DNA of 64,000 nt from Bacteroidales bacterium UBA4295 (GCA_002395805.1 DGVB01000015.1:1-64000); one strand, 5' to 3'; counted from the first letter of the stretch, positions 24,100 through 34,459 are shown. Notes: generated from the sequence alone by a model not told the origin. Numbers and translations: made by a program.

Positions 24100-25959
24100 T
24101 TATTGCTGCATATCGACGAGTTTGGTATAGAATCCGCCGAGGGCGTATAGTTGTTCATGTGTGCCTCGCTCGACTATCTGTCCCTCATGTAGGACACAGA
24201 TGAGGTCGGCATGGCGTATCGTGGAGAGGCGATGGGCGACGACGAGGGTCGTACGGTCCTTCATCAGATGCTCGAGCGCCTCCTGTACGAGCCGTTCGGA
24301 CTCGGAGTCGAGCGCCGAGGTAGCTTCGTCGAGAATGAGCACGGGTGGATTCTTGAGGATCGCGCGCGCGATGCTGAGCCGCTGTCTCTGTCCTCCGGAG
24401 AGGCGGCTGCCTCGGTCGCCTATCACGGTCCGGTATCCCTGCTCCATGGCGGAGATGAACTGATGTGCATTGGCAATGCGTGCGGCTTTCTCCACCGCCT
24501 GCTCCCATGTCATGCCGTCCGGCGCAGGGAGGGAGGTATCGACACCGAAGGTGATGTTATTAAAGACCGTATCGTTGAAGAGGACGGGTTCCTGGCAGAC
24601 GATACCCATCATTGATCGTAGGTCATGGGTAGCGAAGCGGCGTATATCCACCCCATCGATCATGACCGCGCCCGCCGCAGGGTCGTAGAAGCGCGGCAGG
24701 AGATCTGTGAGGGTCGTCTTGCCGCTGCCGGACTGGCCTACGAGCGCCACCGTCCGGCCTTTGGGGATCGTCAGGTTGATATCCCTCAGCACTTCTCTCT
24801 CCGGAACATAGGCAAAAGAGACATGCTCGAAAGCGATCTCCCGGTCGAACGCCACCGCCTGCGGCGCTGCGGGTTCGGGGATATTGGAGACCGTAGAGAG
24901 CACGGCGTCGATCCGCTCCAGCGAAGCCATTCCGCGTCGGATACCGTAGGCGGCTTTGGAGAGGTCTTTCGAGGGATTGATGATCGAATAGAAGATCACC
25001 AGATAATAGATAAACGTGGAGGCATCGATCGTAGCATGATCGCTGAGGATCAGCAGTCCTCCGAACCAGAGGATCACTGCTATGAGCGCCGTTCCGAGGA
25101 ACTCCGAGAGGGGGTGCGCCAGATAATAGCGGCGGTTGATGCGGTTGAAGGTAGCGCGTGTAGCGTTAATAAGCGCCGAAAAGCGTACGCGCAGTTTGCT
25201 CTGGGCGTTGAATCCTTTGATGACCCGCAAGCCGAGGAGGGTCTCGTCGATCGCAGAGAGGATCTCCGCGTTCTGCTCCTGTCCCTGCTTCGATGCACGT
25301 TTGAGACTCCGCCCAATGCGCCCGATGAGGAAGACCGAGACGGGCATGAGGAGCAGGACGAAGAGGGTGAGCTGCCAGGAGATGACGAAGAGGGTGATGA
25401 GGTACACAATGATCATGATCGGGTCCTTGAAGAGTATATCCAGCGCCGACATGATCGACGCCTCCACCTCGTTGACATCATTGGTCATGCGGGATATCAC
25501 ATCGCCCCTCCTTGCCTCCGTGAAATAGCCCATAGGGAGCGAGAGTATCTTGTCGTAGAGCTGCTGCCTCAGGTCGCGCAGAACGCCCGTGCGGATGGGC
25601 ACCATGAAATAGTTCGCCAGCCATGCCGTGCTGCATTTGAGGCCGGTCATCAGCACGAGGAAGAGACCTAATAGCATCAGCACGTACCCCGCCCCGTGCA
25701 GGGCTATCTGTTCGTTGAGAAGGCAATAGAGATTCGTTCGCAGCGCCGCGATGGTCTGCTGCAGCCCTTGAACCTGATCCAGGTTAACCCATTCAACCTC
25801 CATCTCCGTGAGGCCGAATAAGATCCGCAGGACGGGGATGATCGCTGCGAACGAAAAGAGCGAGAGCACCGTCGAGAGCAGGTTGAACAGGATATTCAAG
25901 CCCATCTGCCCTTTATAGGGGGGCACAAAGCGACGTAATATAGTGATGTATTGCCGCAT
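24100..25959 (-). CDS. ABC exporter (MsbA-like), fused permease and ATPase
   Basis: A 619-residue half-transporter: six membrane helices in residues 1-330, then an ATPase domain with Walker A GQSGSGKTT, Q-loop CQEPVLFND, signature LSGGQRQRLSIARA, Walker B LILDEATSALD and switch His AHRLS. The homodimer is likely to flip lipids or export a hydrophobic substrate. Its position directly before lpxK favours a lipid A core flippase (MsbA) role, an inference from context. It lies 2 bp after lpxK and 1 bp before mnmA in a tight leftward operon. Confidence 0.92.
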   Translation of the reverse strand: MRQYITILRRFVPPYKGQMGLNILFNLLSTVLSLFSFAAIIPVLRILFGLTEMEVEWVNLDQVQGLQQTIAALRTNLYCLLNEQIALHGAGYVLMLLGLFLVLMTGLKCSTAWLANYFMVPIRTGVLRDLRQQLYDKILSLPMGYFTEARRGDVISRMTNDVNEVEASIMSALDILFKDPIMIIVYLITLFVISWQLTLFVLLLMPVSVFLIGRIGRSLKRASKQGQEQNAEILSAIDETLLGLRVIKGFNAQSKLRVRFSALINATRATFNRINRRYYLAHPLSEFLGTALIAVILWFGGLLILSDHATIDASTFIYYLVIFYSIINPSKDLSKAAYGIRRGMASLERIDAVLSTVSNIPEPAAPQAVAFDREIAFEHVSFAYVPEREVLRDINLTIPKGRTVALVGQSGSGKTTLTDLLPRFYDPAAGAVMIDGVDIRRFATHDLRSMMGIVCQEPVLFNDTVFNNITFGVDTSLPAPDGMTWEQAVEKAARIANAHQFISAMEQGYRTVIGDRGSRLSGGQRQRLSIARAILKNPPVLILDEATSALDSESERLVQEALEHLMKDRTTLVVAHRLSTIRHADLICVLHEGQIVERGTHEQLYALGGFYTKLVDMQQ

Positions 25960-25961
25960 TT

Positions 25962-26981
25962 CTATTTCCGTTTTTTGACGTTTTCGCGTACGTAGGTCAG
26001 TATCTGTCTGTCGAAATTCTCTTTGTCCGAACAGAAGCGCAGGGTTATAGGGAGCGCGATGAGACGTTTGCCGACCGCCGCCAGCCTGTCCGCGAGGGGG
26101 GTGGTACGCAGGCGCTGGATATCTTTCTCGGTCGTCAGCACGAAGTCAAAATGCTTCGCGGCAGCGAGGATATCCTCTATATCCTGCGGGTTATACTGGT
26201 GATGATCGGGATAAGCCAGCAGTTCTGCCTGCGGATAGATTGTCCTCACGTAGTCGAGCATATACTGCGGCTGCGCGATGCCGCAGAGGACCAGCGGCGT
26301 GCCTGCCTGCTCCATCGGAGCGTACTTGATGCCGGCGAAATGGAGCTGCTGATAGGTAGGCAGATGGAGTCTGTTATCCACCACCCGCATGTCTATCGGG
26401 CGGATGTTGTCCGGACATTTGGTGACGACGACGGCATCCGCCTTCAGGGCGCGCGAAGGCAAATCGCGCAGGGAGCCCCAGGGGAGCATATGGTCGTCTA
26501 TATAGAGATGGTCGTAGGGCGTGAGCAGCACCGTGAATCCGCATCGTATAGCCCGATGCTGCATCGCGTCGTCGAGCACGACCACATCCAGCGTCTCCAG
26601 CTGGCGTTTGAGTTGCTTCACCCCTCGCACCCTGCTCTCGCACACAGCTATCGGCACCTCCGGGAAAGCGCGGTGCAGCTGCATCGCCTCGTCCCCTATG
26701 CTCTCCACGGTAGAGGTATGGTCCGCCATGACGAAGCCGCGCGTGGCACGTTTGTAGCCCCGCGAGAGGATCGCCGGATGATAGCCGTGCTCCAGCAGCA
26801 GGCGGACGATATACGCCGTCATGGGCGTCTTGCCCGTCCCGCCTACCGCTATATTGCCCACACATATCGTAGCCACATCCACGGAGAAAGACGGCAGCAG
26901 ATGCCGGTCAAAGAGCACATGGCGGAGGGCTACACCTGCGGCGTAGAGCCCGGCGAGCGGTATGTATAGCAGGTTTTTCAA
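25962..26981 (-). CDS. lpxK: tetraacyldisaccharide 4'-kinase LpxK
   Basis: A 339-residue lipid A kinase. The N-terminal membrane-associated segment is followed by VDVATICVGNIAVGGTGKTP (Walker A variant GGTGKTP), LSRGYKRATRGFV, DEAMQLHR and VVLDDAMQHRAI (catalytic Asp pair). It adds the 4'-phosphate to the lipid A precursor at the inner membrane. It follows sppA across a 30-bp short-word array and precedes an MsbA-like exporter, a coherent lipid A export group. Confidence 0.95.
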   Translation of the reverse strand: MKNLLYIPLAGLYAAGVALRHVLFDRHLLPSFSVDVATICVGNIAVGGTGKTPMTAYIVRLLLEHGYHPAILSRGYKRATRGFVMADHTSTVESIGDEAMQLHRAFPEVPIAVCESRVRGVKQLKRQLETLDVVVLDDAMQHRAIRCGFTVLLTPYDHLYIDDHMLPWGSLRDLPSRALKADAVVVTKCPDNIRPIDMRVVDNRLHLPTYQQLHFAGIKYAPMEQAGTPLVLCGIAQPQYMLDYVRTIYPQAELLAYPDHHQYNPQDIEDILAAAKHFDFVLTTEKDIQRLRTTPLADRLAAVGKRLIALPITLRFCSDKENFDRQILTYVRENVKKRK

Positions 26982-27010
26982 TTACGAATTACGAATTACA
27001 AATTACGAAT
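26980..27010. repeat. AATTACGAATTAC word array (family W)
   Basis: Fills the whole lpxK-sppA spacer with four copies of AATTACGA or AATTACAA. Confidence 0.7.
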
Positions 27011-27011
27011 A

Positions 27012-28787
27012 TCAATAAATCTTCACCTCATCCATTCTCGCCATGATACGGGGCTGAGAGCAGAACTCGCGCAGCTTGAGGATGAGTTTCTCCTCGTCGG
27101 TCGTGTTGTCCAGCATCTTCATCAGTTCCTCATACGGATCCGCTTTCTCAGGATAATAGGTCAGGCTGTAGTTCGTCAGGCCAGCCAGTTCGACCGCTTT
27201 GGCGATGGCGTCGTCGATATTACCCATCTCATCGACAATCCCGATCTCCTTGCCTTTGGCGCCGAGCCATACGCGTCCTTCGCCAATGGATTTGATATAG
27301 TCCTGCTCCACATGGCGTCCCTCCGCGCAGCGGCGGGTGAACAGGTCATACCCGCGCTCCACCATGGTCTGCAGCAGCGCCTGCTCCTCGGCGTTCATTC
27401 CCTTAAAGACGATATTGTTCTCCAGGTCGGAGTGTTTGTTGGTCGAGATACCGTCGATATCCAGACCTATTTTGTTGCGCAGGGCGTTGACATTCGGGAT
27501 GGTGCCGAAGATACCGATAGATCCGGTGAGGGTCGTCGGCTCGGCGTAGATATAATCCGCACCGCAGGAGATATAGTATCCTCCCGAAGCGGCATAGTCA
27601 CCCATCGAAACGACAACAGGGATGCTGTCGGCTTTGATATTCTGTACGGCGTGCCAGATCTGCTCGGAAGCGTTAGCCGAACCGCCCGGGCTGTTGACGC
27701 GGAGGACGAGAGCTTTGACATCATCGTCCTTGCGGATCTTCTTGAGAGTTTTCACCACGTCTTTTCCCACAATTCCGTCTCCGGTCTCGTCGGTGATCTC
27801 GCCTTCGAGATAGAGCACCGCCACTTTGTCTTTCGCCTTCGACTCCGGCCGTTTTACGAGCGCCAGTTTGTCGGTTGTGATGGTGTTATAGTCCTTCGTG
27901 CCGGTATAGACGCGGAGTAGCGAATCCATATCCTGGCAGTAAACGACGGTGTCCACCAGGCCTGCCGCCACCTGCTCCTGCGCAGGCTCCAGCCCCATAT
28001 AGCGGTCCGCCAGAGCGTCCAACTGCGCTGCGCTCAGTCCGCGCGAAGCGCCTACGGCGGTCTTGTATTCATCCCATATGCCGCCGACATATTCCTCGGT
28101 CTGCTTGCGGTCGGCGTCGGACATCGAGGTGCGGAAATACGGCTCTACCGCTGATTTGAAGGTACCGACCTTGATGATCTGCATCTCCACTCCGATCTTC
28201 TCCAGCACGCGGGTGAGATACATCTTCTGCGCCGCGAGACCGTTCCAGTTCACTTCGCCGGTCGGGTCCAGACAGATGCGGTCGGCCACCGAAGCGATAT
28301 AATAATTGGTCTGGCCGTACGAAGCCGCCGAAGCGATGACCCATTTGCCGGACGCCTTGAAATCGAGCAGGGCGTCTCGGATCGTCTTCGCGTTCGCCGG
28401 AGCAGTAGCCAGTTCACCGCCGTCCAGCCAGATACCGAGGATCTTGTCGTCGTTCTTCGCCAGACGGATATTGCTCAAGATCTCATCCAGACCTACCGTC
28501 TGCTCCTGCGCATAGTTGCCGTAAGGCACAGAACCCATCAGGCCGGCGAAAGGATTCGGCTCCTGCGCCTGCTCGACCAAAGTACCCTTCATCTGCAGAC
28601 GATAAACGGTCTTGTCCTGCAGCGTGACGGTGGAGGAAGAGAACATATCTCCCATGATCCAGCCGAGAATGGCGCTACAGAGGAAATACACTGCGAAGAA
28701 AATCAGGCAGCCGCCCAGGCAGCCTACTCTGCGGCGAGGACGAGCCTGACCGTCCTGCACCGAGTTGTTGCGAGAAATGAATAGCAT
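27012..28787 (-). CDS. sppA: signal peptide peptidase SppA, 67K type
   Basis: A 591-residue membrane protease with a single N-terminal transmembrane helix (about 21-45) and two tandem SppA domains. The second holds the nucleophile segment VVVSMGDYAASGGYYISCG and GSIGIFGTIPN; the first carries the lysine-containing KWVIASAASYGQTNYYIAS and GTFKSAVEPYFR parts. It degrades signal-peptide remnants in the membrane. It lies in the leftward run between rnhB and lpxK. Confidence 0.95.
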   Translation of the reverse strand: MLFISRNNSVQDGQARPRRRVGCLGGCLIFFAVYFLCSAILGWIMGDMFSSSTVTLQDKTVYRLQMKGTLVEQAQEPNPFAGLMGSVPYGNYAQEQTVGLDEILSNIRLAKNDDKILGIWLDGGELATAPANAKTIRDALLDFKASGKWVIASAASYGQTNYYIASVADRICLDPTGEVNWNGLAAQKMYLTRVLEKIGVEMQIIKVGTFKSAVEPYFRTSMSDADRKQTEEYVGGIWDEYKTAVGASRGLSAAQLDALADRYMGLEPAQEQVAAGLVDTVVYCQDMDSLLRVYTGTKDYNTITTDKLALVKRPESKAKDKVAVLYLEGEITDETGDGIVGKDVVKTLKKIRKDDDVKALVLRVNSPGGSANASEQIWHAVQNIKADSIPVVVSMGDYAASGGYYISCGADYIYAEPTTLTGSIGIFGTIPNVNALRNKIGLDIDGISTNKHSDLENNIVFKGMNAEEQALLQTMVERGYDLFTRRCAEGRHVEQDYIKSIGEGRVWLGAKGKEIGIVDEMGNIDDAIAKAVELAGLTNYSLTYYPEKADPYEELMKMLDNTTDEEKLILKLREFCSQPRIMARMDEVKIY

Positions 28788-28789
28788 AG

Positions 28790-28824
28790 TTATTTGTAGT
28801 TTGTTATTTGTGATTTGTTGTTTA
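28790..28824. repeat. TTATTTGTGATTTG word array (family W)
   Basis: Fills the sppA-rnhB spacer; the same word as at 518-546. Confidence 0.65.
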
Positions 28825-29433
28825 TATTTTCAGGTTGAATGTCATTCGGTGGTACGGTGTGGGCCCGTATTTCCTCAGCGCGGCATAGTGCTCCGCCGTC
28901 GGATAGCCTTTGTTGCGATCCCATCCGTATTGGGGGTATTCCCCGTGCAGCCGCAGCATGTATTCGTCCCTGTATGTCTTCGCCAGCACACTCGCTGCAG
29001 CGATCGACATGTATGTCGCGTCGCCGTGCACCACCGTGTGTGCCGGTATCTCCAGCAGCTCCCCTTCGGGCACGTACGGTTTCCATTTATTGCCGTCAAC
29101 GAGGATATGTTGCGGCCGTACGGAAAGCCGGTCGAGTGCGCGCTGCATGCCGATGATGGAGCATTGCAGGATATTGCGTTCGTCAATCTCCTTCGCCGTC
29201 ACTTCCACGACAGCCCAACTCACCGCCTCCCGTTCGATCACCGGCCTCAGCGCTTCGCGCTGTTTCTCCGTCAACTGCTTTGAGTCGTTGAGCCATGCGA
29301 ACTCGGGTATCTCCGCTACCCGCGAGGGGTCCAAGATCACCGCCGCACAGAACACACTTCCTGCCAGCGGACCGCGTCCCGCCTCGTCGCATCCGGCTTC
29401 TATCAGCCCCGATATCATCTGTAAATTTAACAT
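28822..29433 (-). CDS. rnhB: ribonuclease HII
   Basis: A 203-residue enzyme cutting RNA in RNA-DNA hybrids. Visible are the N-terminal catalytic GCDEAGRGPLAGSV (Asp-Glu pair), NDSKQLTEKQREAL, the Asp in ILVDGNKWKPY and the fourth acidic site in the DATYMSIAAASVLAKTYRDE segment. It starts 2 bp after the tamL stop codon, consistent with coupling. Confidence 0.95.
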   Translation of the reverse strand: MLNLQMISGLIEAGCDEAGRGPLAGSVFCAAVILDPSRVAEIPEFAWLNDSKQLTEKQREALRPVIEREAVSWAVVEVTAKEIDERNILQCSIIGMQRALDRLSVRPQHILVDGNKWKPYVPEGELLEIPAHTVVHGDATYMSIAAASVLAKTYRDEYMLRLHGEYPQYGWDRNKGYPTAEHYAALRKYGPTPYHRMTFNLKI

Positions 29434-29434
29434 T

Positions 29435-31684
29435 TTAAAACGGATAGCCTATGGCGAAATGGAAGGTCATATCGTCTTTCCACCCTAACCCATTCGGCGC
29501 GGTACGCCACTGTTTGCCTTCCGCGATACGGCTCGGGTCGTGCAGTTTGACGCCGAAATCGACACGGAAGATGAATATCGAGAGGTCGAAACGGATACCT
29601 ACCCCGTAGCTCCACGCGATCTGTTTGTAGAACTCATTGAAGAGGAACACCCCTCCGGGCTGCGATTCGTAGTCCCGGATCGTCCATATGTTGCCGGCAT
29701 CGAGGAAGGCCGCCAGCTCCAGAAAACTGAGCACCTTAAACCGGTACTCTATATTCATGTCCAGTTTGATATCGCCTACCTGCAGGTCATAGACCATCGT
29801 GTTGCCGTTCCCGCGGAAGGTACCGGGACCCAAGGTTCGTGCCTGCCATCCGCGCACGCTGTTCGACCCGCCACCGAAATAGCGTTTCTCAAACGGCAGC
29901 ACAGAGGCGTTCAGGTACGGTACTGCTACGCCCAGACCGATATGGCCTACCAGATGGTGCTCCGGCGTGATGATACCATGGTAAGTGAAATTGATATCCC
30001 CTTTCGCATACTGGGCAAACGGGATCCGCCACAGCATATGCTGGCCGGACTCGTTCTGCGGCAGCGAAGCCGCTTTCGCCAGACCGTACAGCACATTGCC
30101 TGCCGTCTCGGCGCGCAAGGCTAACTGCAGATAAGAGCGGTTCGGAAAACGCGGATTGAGTGTGCTGAAGGTGCCGGTATAACTCCAGTCCAGGATGAAA
30201 TGATCCTCGTAACTGGCCTTTAACACCGATGCTTTCTTGATAAACTGCTCGCGGAATTTATCCGACATCCACGGCACATAGATATAGTTGATGTCTATGA
30301 GGTTGAACTGGTGGGTCCATCGGCTGCCGGGCGTGCGGGGGATGATATAGCCCAGACCCGCATTGGCGATCGTACGCGTATATTCCTCCGGCCGCTGCTG
30401 GTAGTTATAGGCGATATTCACTTTCACATTCGACGGGAATAGCAATCCCGCCTCCCCTTTGGCCTCAATCGCCCTTCCTCCGTTAGCGCGCCATTCGTAC
30501 GAAGCGCGTGCACCGAGGGTAAGCACTTCCGCACCTTTGAAGATGTTCTTGTTCGTATAATTGACCCCGGCAGCTACGCCCCAGTCCCCCGCTGAATAGG
30601 TGCCTTCCACCTCCACAGCGAACGAGTTAAGCCTTCCTCTCGAGATGGTGATATAGCAGTCCAGCAGCGTGTCGCCTACCGGCGTGAAAGCGATATCGAC
30701 GTATTTCACGGGCGCCAGCGCATTCATGCGCGCGTAGGTCCGCTCCACGCGCCACTCGGCATAGCGTACCCCCGGGACCAGACGGCTCGCCTGACGCAGC
30801 GCATCTTTTCTTAAAAACCGCCTGCCTGTCCAGCTGTATTCATTCCCGTACCGGTCGCTGTCGCGCTTCAGCACGATCGAATCCGGCAGATGACTCGGGT
30901 CGTAGTCGATCTGGTAGTACATCTTCCGCACCGAATACCGGGTTCGCAGTTTCTTCAGCGAAGCCGAGTCCAACTGCGCCACATACGGCGCGAAATGGAT
31001 CTTCACGTCCACTTCGTGCGAGTTAAGCGAGCTGTCGGCGGTAAACTCTAACATCGATTTCTCGAAATAGAAATACCCCCTGTTGCGCAGCGTCGTCGAG
31101 ATACGTTCGCGCTCTTCGTCCAGCGTCGCGGTGGAGAACTGTTCTCCTTCCTTGACTTTGCATCGCTCGTCCTCCGCGATCACCCGTACCGATTCTTCGG
31201 GGATATCTACCGTGTAATGGCGGATCATATAGGGCTGGTGGGCGGTGACGAGGTAAGTGAGGTCGATCTTGCGGTCTTTGATGATTTTCTGCGTATCCAC
31301 TTCGGCGTGAAAATAACCCATATTGTTCATCTGCTGCCGCAACTGCTGCATGCTGATAGCGGTCAGCTCTTCGTCGTATATCACCGGCGCTTCGCCCATC
31401 TTGTGGGCATTGCGCGCCAGGCGTTTGTTGGTCTTGCTGGTCGTGTCCGTCGGGGCGGTGTTATAGACATGCAGCTGCAGTTTCCAGAAGCCGAAGATCT
31501 CCGTGTTCTGTTTCTGCCTGAGGTAGCTGCGCAGGTCGGAGGCGGAGACGGATTTATCGTCCACGCATCTGACTTTGGCTTTATTCAGCAGGTACTGCCC
31601 CTCCGGCACGAATTTCGTCGTGTTGCAGGAAGCGAGTGCCAGTACCAGCGCCAGCATCGGTAATATGTACCGCCAGATTTTCAA
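29435..31684 (-). CDS. TamL-type BamA-family outer-membrane lipoprotein
   Basis: A 749-residue Omp85-family protein with a lipoprotein signal (lipobox LASC, Cys19) followed by NTTKFVPEGQYLLNKAKV, typical of Bacteroidota TamL. POTRA-like domains occupy about 25-330; the C-terminal 16-stranded barrel follows, with the lid-lock motif region VRGWQARTLGPG and a final aromatic FAIGYPF. TamL is proposed to work with an inner-membrane TamB in outer-membrane protein or lipid assembly. It overlaps the preceding methyltransferase gene by 4 bp. Confidence 0.9.
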   Translation of the reverse strand: MKIWRYILPMLALVLALASCNTTKFVPEGQYLLNKAKVRCVDDKSVSASDLRSYLRQKQNTEIFGFWKLQLHVYNTAPTDTTSKTNKRLARNAHKMGEAPVIYDEELTAISMQQLRQQMNNMGYFHAEVDTQKIIKDRKIDLTYLVTAHQPYMIRHYTVDIPEESVRVIAEDERCKVKEGEQFSTATLDEERERISTTLRNRGYFYFEKSMLEFTADSSLNSHEVDVKIHFAPYVAQLDSASLKKLRTRYSVRKMYYQIDYDPSHLPDSIVLKRDSDRYGNEYSWTGRRFLRKDALRQASRLVPGVRYAEWRVERTYARMNALAPVKYVDIAFTPVGDTLLDCYITISRGRLNSFAVEVEGTYSAGDWGVAAGVNYTNKNIFKGAEVLTLGARASYEWRANGGRAIEAKGEAGLLFPSNVKVNIAYNYQQRPEEYTRTIANAGLGYIIPRTPGSRWTHQFNLIDINYIYVPWMSDKFREQFIKKASVLKASYEDHFILDWSYTGTFSTLNPRFPNRSYLQLALRAETAGNVLYGLAKAASLPQNESGQHMLWRIPFAQYAKGDINFTYHGIITPEHHLVGHIGLGVAVPYLNASVLPFEKRYFGGGSNSVRGWQARTLGPGTFRGNGNTMVYDLQVGDIKLDMNIEYRFKVLSFLELAAFLDAGNIWTIRDYESQPGGVFLFNEFYKQIAWSYGVGIRFDLSIFIFRVDFGVKLHDPSRIAEGKQWRTAPNGLGWKDDMTFHFAIGYPF

Positions 31685-32493
31685 CTCTCCATTCTTCTGA
31701 ATTCTGCCAAAACGATTGCGGTTGCGATCGCTACATTGAGGCTCTCGGATGTCTCTGCGCCCTTGGGATATGAAGGTATCCGGATCGAATGTGTGATGAG
31801 TTTCCTTACCTCCTCCGAGATGCCATTCCCTTCATTGCCCATGACTATTATAGACCGCTCCGCTGTAGGACCGCTCTGCTGAAGGACCGCTCCGCTGTAA
31901 GACCGTCCTTCGGACTGTAGGACTTCGTACATATCTTTGCCGTCCAGCAGCGTGCCGTAAATCCTGACTCCTGACAAAGCAACACCCCCTTTAGGGGGTC
32001 TGGGGGCCGACCTGATTCCGGTTAGCCACTCAGGCAGGTCGGTGTAGTGTATGCGGACACGGACAAGGGCTCCCATGGTGGCTTGCACCACTTTGGGGTT
32101 GTAGCAATCCGCCGTATCGGGCGAGCAGACGATATCGTGCACTCCGAACCAGGCGCATGTGCGGATGATCGTACCTAAGTTGCCCGGGTTCTGCACGCCG
32201 TCCAGAGCGAGAATAACCTCTCCCCCCGCCCTCTCCTCAAGAGAGGGAGCCAAAGGAAGGATGGGTTTGCGGAAGACCGCAATGGTGCCTTGAGGCGTTT
32301 GGAGACCGCTCATCTGCTCGATCTCTGTACGCGTAGCATTGTCCCCCTCTCGAAAGAGGGAGACCAACTCGAAGCCCTTCTGCAACTCTTCCACGCATTT
32401 ATCGCCCTCGGCTACAAAGAGACCGAGTTCGTCGCGGAATTTCTTCTGCTGCAGCGAGCGAACCTGCTTTATCTGCGCTTTGCTTACGCTCAA
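31681..32493 (-). CDS. SpoU/TrmH-family rRNA or tRNA 2'-O-methyltransferase
   Basis: A 270-residue knotted methyltransferase with the three SpoU motifs: DGVQNPGNLGTIIRTCAWFG, IIVMGNEGNGIS and IRIPSYPKGAETSESLNVAI. It methylates a ribose 2'-OH; the target RNA cannot be told. The gene is unusually loaded with repeats: family G at about residues 43-50, 80-92 and 161-171, a CCTGACTCCTGA word array at 172-178, and a family A array at 190-214 placed right before the cofactor-binding motif. All keep the frame and add non-conserved residues such as LQQSGPTAERS. The core motifs are intact, so it is probably functional. Confidence 0.9.
   Translation of the reverse strand: MSVSKAQIKQVRSLQQKKFRDELGLFVAEGDKCVEELQKGFELVSLFREGDNATRTEIEQMSGLQTPQGTIAVFRKPILPLAPSLEERAGGEVILALDGVQNPGNLGTIIRTCAWFGVHDIVCSPDTADCYNPKVVQATMGALVRVRIHYTDLPEWLTGIRSAPRPPKGGVALSGVRIYGTLLDGKDMYEVLQSEGRSYSGAVLQQSGPTAERSIIVMGNEGNGISEEVRKLITHSIRIPSYPKGAETSESLNVAIATAIVLAEFRRMES
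31851..31924. repeat. family A module array, in-frame in SpoU methyltransferase
   Basis: Modules with centres CTCCG, CTCTG, CTCCG and the long TCCTTCGGA; encode LQSEGRSYSGAVLQQSGPTA. Confidence 0.85.
31960..31977. repeat. CCTGACTCCTGA word (family W), in-frame
   Basis: Shares the ATCCTGACTCCTGA word with 54231-54264 in the MurF-Alr gene. Confidence 0.5.
31981..32010. repeat. GC-rich hairpin repeat (family G), in-frame in SpoU methyltransferase
   Basis: ACCCCC-TTTA-GGGGGT core; encodes APRPPKGGV. Confidence 0.7.
32217..32254. repeat. GC-rich hairpin repeat (family G), in-frame in SpoU methyltransferase
   Basis: CCCTCTC-CTCAA-GAGAGGG; encodes SLEERAGGEV. Confidence 0.7.
32343..32363. repeat. 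GC-rich hairpin repeat (family G), short form, in-frame
   Basis: CCCTCT-CGAA-AGAGGG; encodes SLFREGD. Confidence 0.55.
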
Positions 32494-32519
32494 TTCGTAA
32501 TTCGTAATTTGTAATTTAA
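32491..32519. repeat. AATTCGTAATT word array (family W)
   Basis: Spans the end of thrS and the start of the SpoU gene; the word is shared with 10955-10983 and 26980-27010. Confidence 0.65.
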
Positions 32520-34459
32520 TAAGCGCTCATCTGCGCTTTCACCGTCTCGTTGATGAAGTCCGCGAACTCCTGGATCGTCATCGAGCCCTTCTCTTCAGCG
32601 CCCTGCTGGCGAACGGAGACAAGTCCCTGCTCCGCTTCTTTCTCGCCGACGATGAGCATATACGGGATACGTTTGAGTTCGTTATCGCGGATCTTACGGC
32701 CGAGTTTCTCGTTTCGGTCATCTACGATGACGCGTACATCCTGCTGCTCGAGGATCTCTTTCACCTTCCAGGCGTATTCGTTCGATTTCTCGGAGATCGG
32801 CAGCACAACCGCCTGATCCGGCGTGAGCCACAGCGGGAACTTACCGGCAGTATGCTCGATCAGCACAGCTACGAAGCGCTCCATGGAGCCGAACGGCGCA
32901 CGGTGGATCATTACCGGACGGTGTTTCTGGTTGTCCTCGCCGGTATATTCGAGTTCAAAACGCTCCGGCAGGTTGTAGTCCACTTGGATCGTACCGAGTT
33001 GCCAGCGGCGGCCGAGTGCATCCTTGACCATGAAGTCCAGTTTCGGTCCGTAGAATGCAGCCTCTCCTGTCTCCTCGCGAGCAGGCAGGTTCATCTCCTT
33101 GCAAGCCTCGCGGATAGCGTTCTCTGCGTGCTCCCAGATCTCGTCCGAACCTACGTATTTCTCGCGGTTGTTGGGGTCACGAAGAGAGATCTGCGCTTCA
33201 TAGTTCTCGAAGTTCAGCGCTTTGAAGATGATATTGATGATCTCCATCACGCGGATGAACTCTTGTTTCACCTGATCCGGACGGCAGAAGATATGTGCGT
33301 CGTCCTGCGTGAACGAACGTACACGGGTCAGTCCGTGCAGCTCACCGGATTGCTCATAGCGATAGACGGTACCGAACTCCGCGCAGCGGAAAGGCAGATC
33401 CTTGTAGCTCTTCGGGCTGTTCTTGTATATCGCGCAGTGGTGCGGGCAGTTCATCGGTTTGAGCATATACACCTCGCCCTCCTCCGGCGTGGTGATCGGC
33501 TGGAAGGAGTCTTTGCCGTAGTGATCCCAGTGGCCCGAAGTCATATACAGCTGCTTGGAACCGATATGCGGAGTGATGACCTGCTGGTAACCGTAGCGCT
33601 TCTGGATTTTCTTGAGGAAATCCTCCAGACGCAGACGCAGGGCCGTTCCTTTCGGCAGCCAAATCGGCAGACCTTTTCCTACCATATCGGAGAACATGAA
33701 GAGTTCGAGTTCTTTGCCGATCTTACGGTGGTCACGTTTCTTGGCTTCCTCTAAGAGCGCAAGGTACTCATCCAGCATCGCTTTCTTCGGGAACGAGATA
33801 CCGTAAATACGGGTCATCATCGGACGTTTCTCATCGCCACGCCAGTAAGCCGCGGAGCAGGAGAGCACTTTGACTGCCTTGATCGGTTCCGTACTCAGCA
33901 AGTGCGGACCCTTGCAGAGGTCGGTGAACGCACCCTGCGTATAGGTGGAGATATGGCCGTCTTCGAGTTCGGAGATCAACTCGCATTTGTAGGTCTGACC
34001 TTTGTCGCCGAACGCCTTCAGCGCATCGGCTTTGGAGACCATGCGTTTCTCCAGATGCTCTTTCTTCGCGCGGAGCTCCATCATCTTGTTCTCGATGGCT
34101 GCGAAGCAGGTGTCGTTGATGACCACGCCCTCCGGCGGCATCACGTCATAGTAGAACCCGTTCTCAATAGCGGGACCTATACCGAACTGAATGCCCGGAT
34201 AGAGTTCCTGCAGGGCTTCCGCCATCAGGTGGCTTGACGTGTGCCAGAAAGCGTGTTTAGCTTCCTCGTCCTCCCATTTGTGCAGTTTGATTGCTGCATC
34301 TTCCTCAATCGGGAAATTCAACTCTACAATTTTCTCATTCACACTGGCGCAGAGGATGTCCTGCGCGAGGCGGGAGCTGATGCTCTCCGCAATCTGCAGC
34401 GGCGTCACGCCGCTTTCGTACTCACGGACGCTACCGTCCGGAAAAGTAATTTTAATCAT
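32516..34459 (-). CDS. thrS: threonyl-tRNA synthetase
   Basis: A 647-residue class II synthetase of standard length. It has an N-terminal TGS domain ([20 protein letters not shown]), an editing domain with [11 protein letters not shown], the catalytic core with motif 2 [20 protein letters not shown], the zinc ligand Cys in MNCPHHC, motif 3 [18 protein letters not shown], and a C-terminal anticodon-binding domain ([20 protein letters not shown]). No riboswitch or T-box-like leader is visible upstream. It is followed after 22 bp by the SpoU methyltransferase gene. Confidence 0.98.
   Translation of the reverse strand: MIKITFPDGSVREYESGVTPLQIAESISSRLAQDILCASVNEKIVELNFPIEEDAAIKLHKWEDEEAKHAFWHTSSHLMAEALQELYPGIQFGIGPAIENGFYYDVMPPEGVVINDTCFAAIENKMMELRAKKEHLEKRMVSKADALKAFGDKGQTYKCELISELEDGHISTYTQGAFTDLCKGPHLLSTEPIKAVKVLSCSAAYWRGDEKRPMMTRIYGISFPKKAMLDEYLALLEEAKKRDHRKIGKELELFMFSDMVGKGLPIWLPKGTALRLRLEDFLKKIQKRYGYQQVITPHIGSKQLYMTSGHWDHYGKDSFQPITTPEEGEVYMLKPMNCPHHCAIYKNSPKSYKDLPFRCAEFGTVYRYEQSGELHGLTRVRSFTQDDAHIFCRPDQVKQEFIRVMEIINIIFKALNFENYEAQISLRDPNNREKYVGSDEIWEHAENAIREACKEMNLPAREETGEAAFYGPKLDFMVKDALGRRWQLGTIQVDYNLPERFELEYTGEDNQKHRPVMIHRAPFGSMERFVAVLIEHTAGKFPLWLTPDQAVVLPISEKSNEYAWKVKEILEQQDVRVIVDDRNEKLGRKIRDNELKRIPYMLIVGEKEAEQGLVSVRQQGAEEKGSMTIQEFADFINETVKAQMSAY

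Noticed and set aside
28839-29488. Rightward frames over rnhB
   Set aside because: Antisense to a complete ribonuclease HII with all catalytic motifs.
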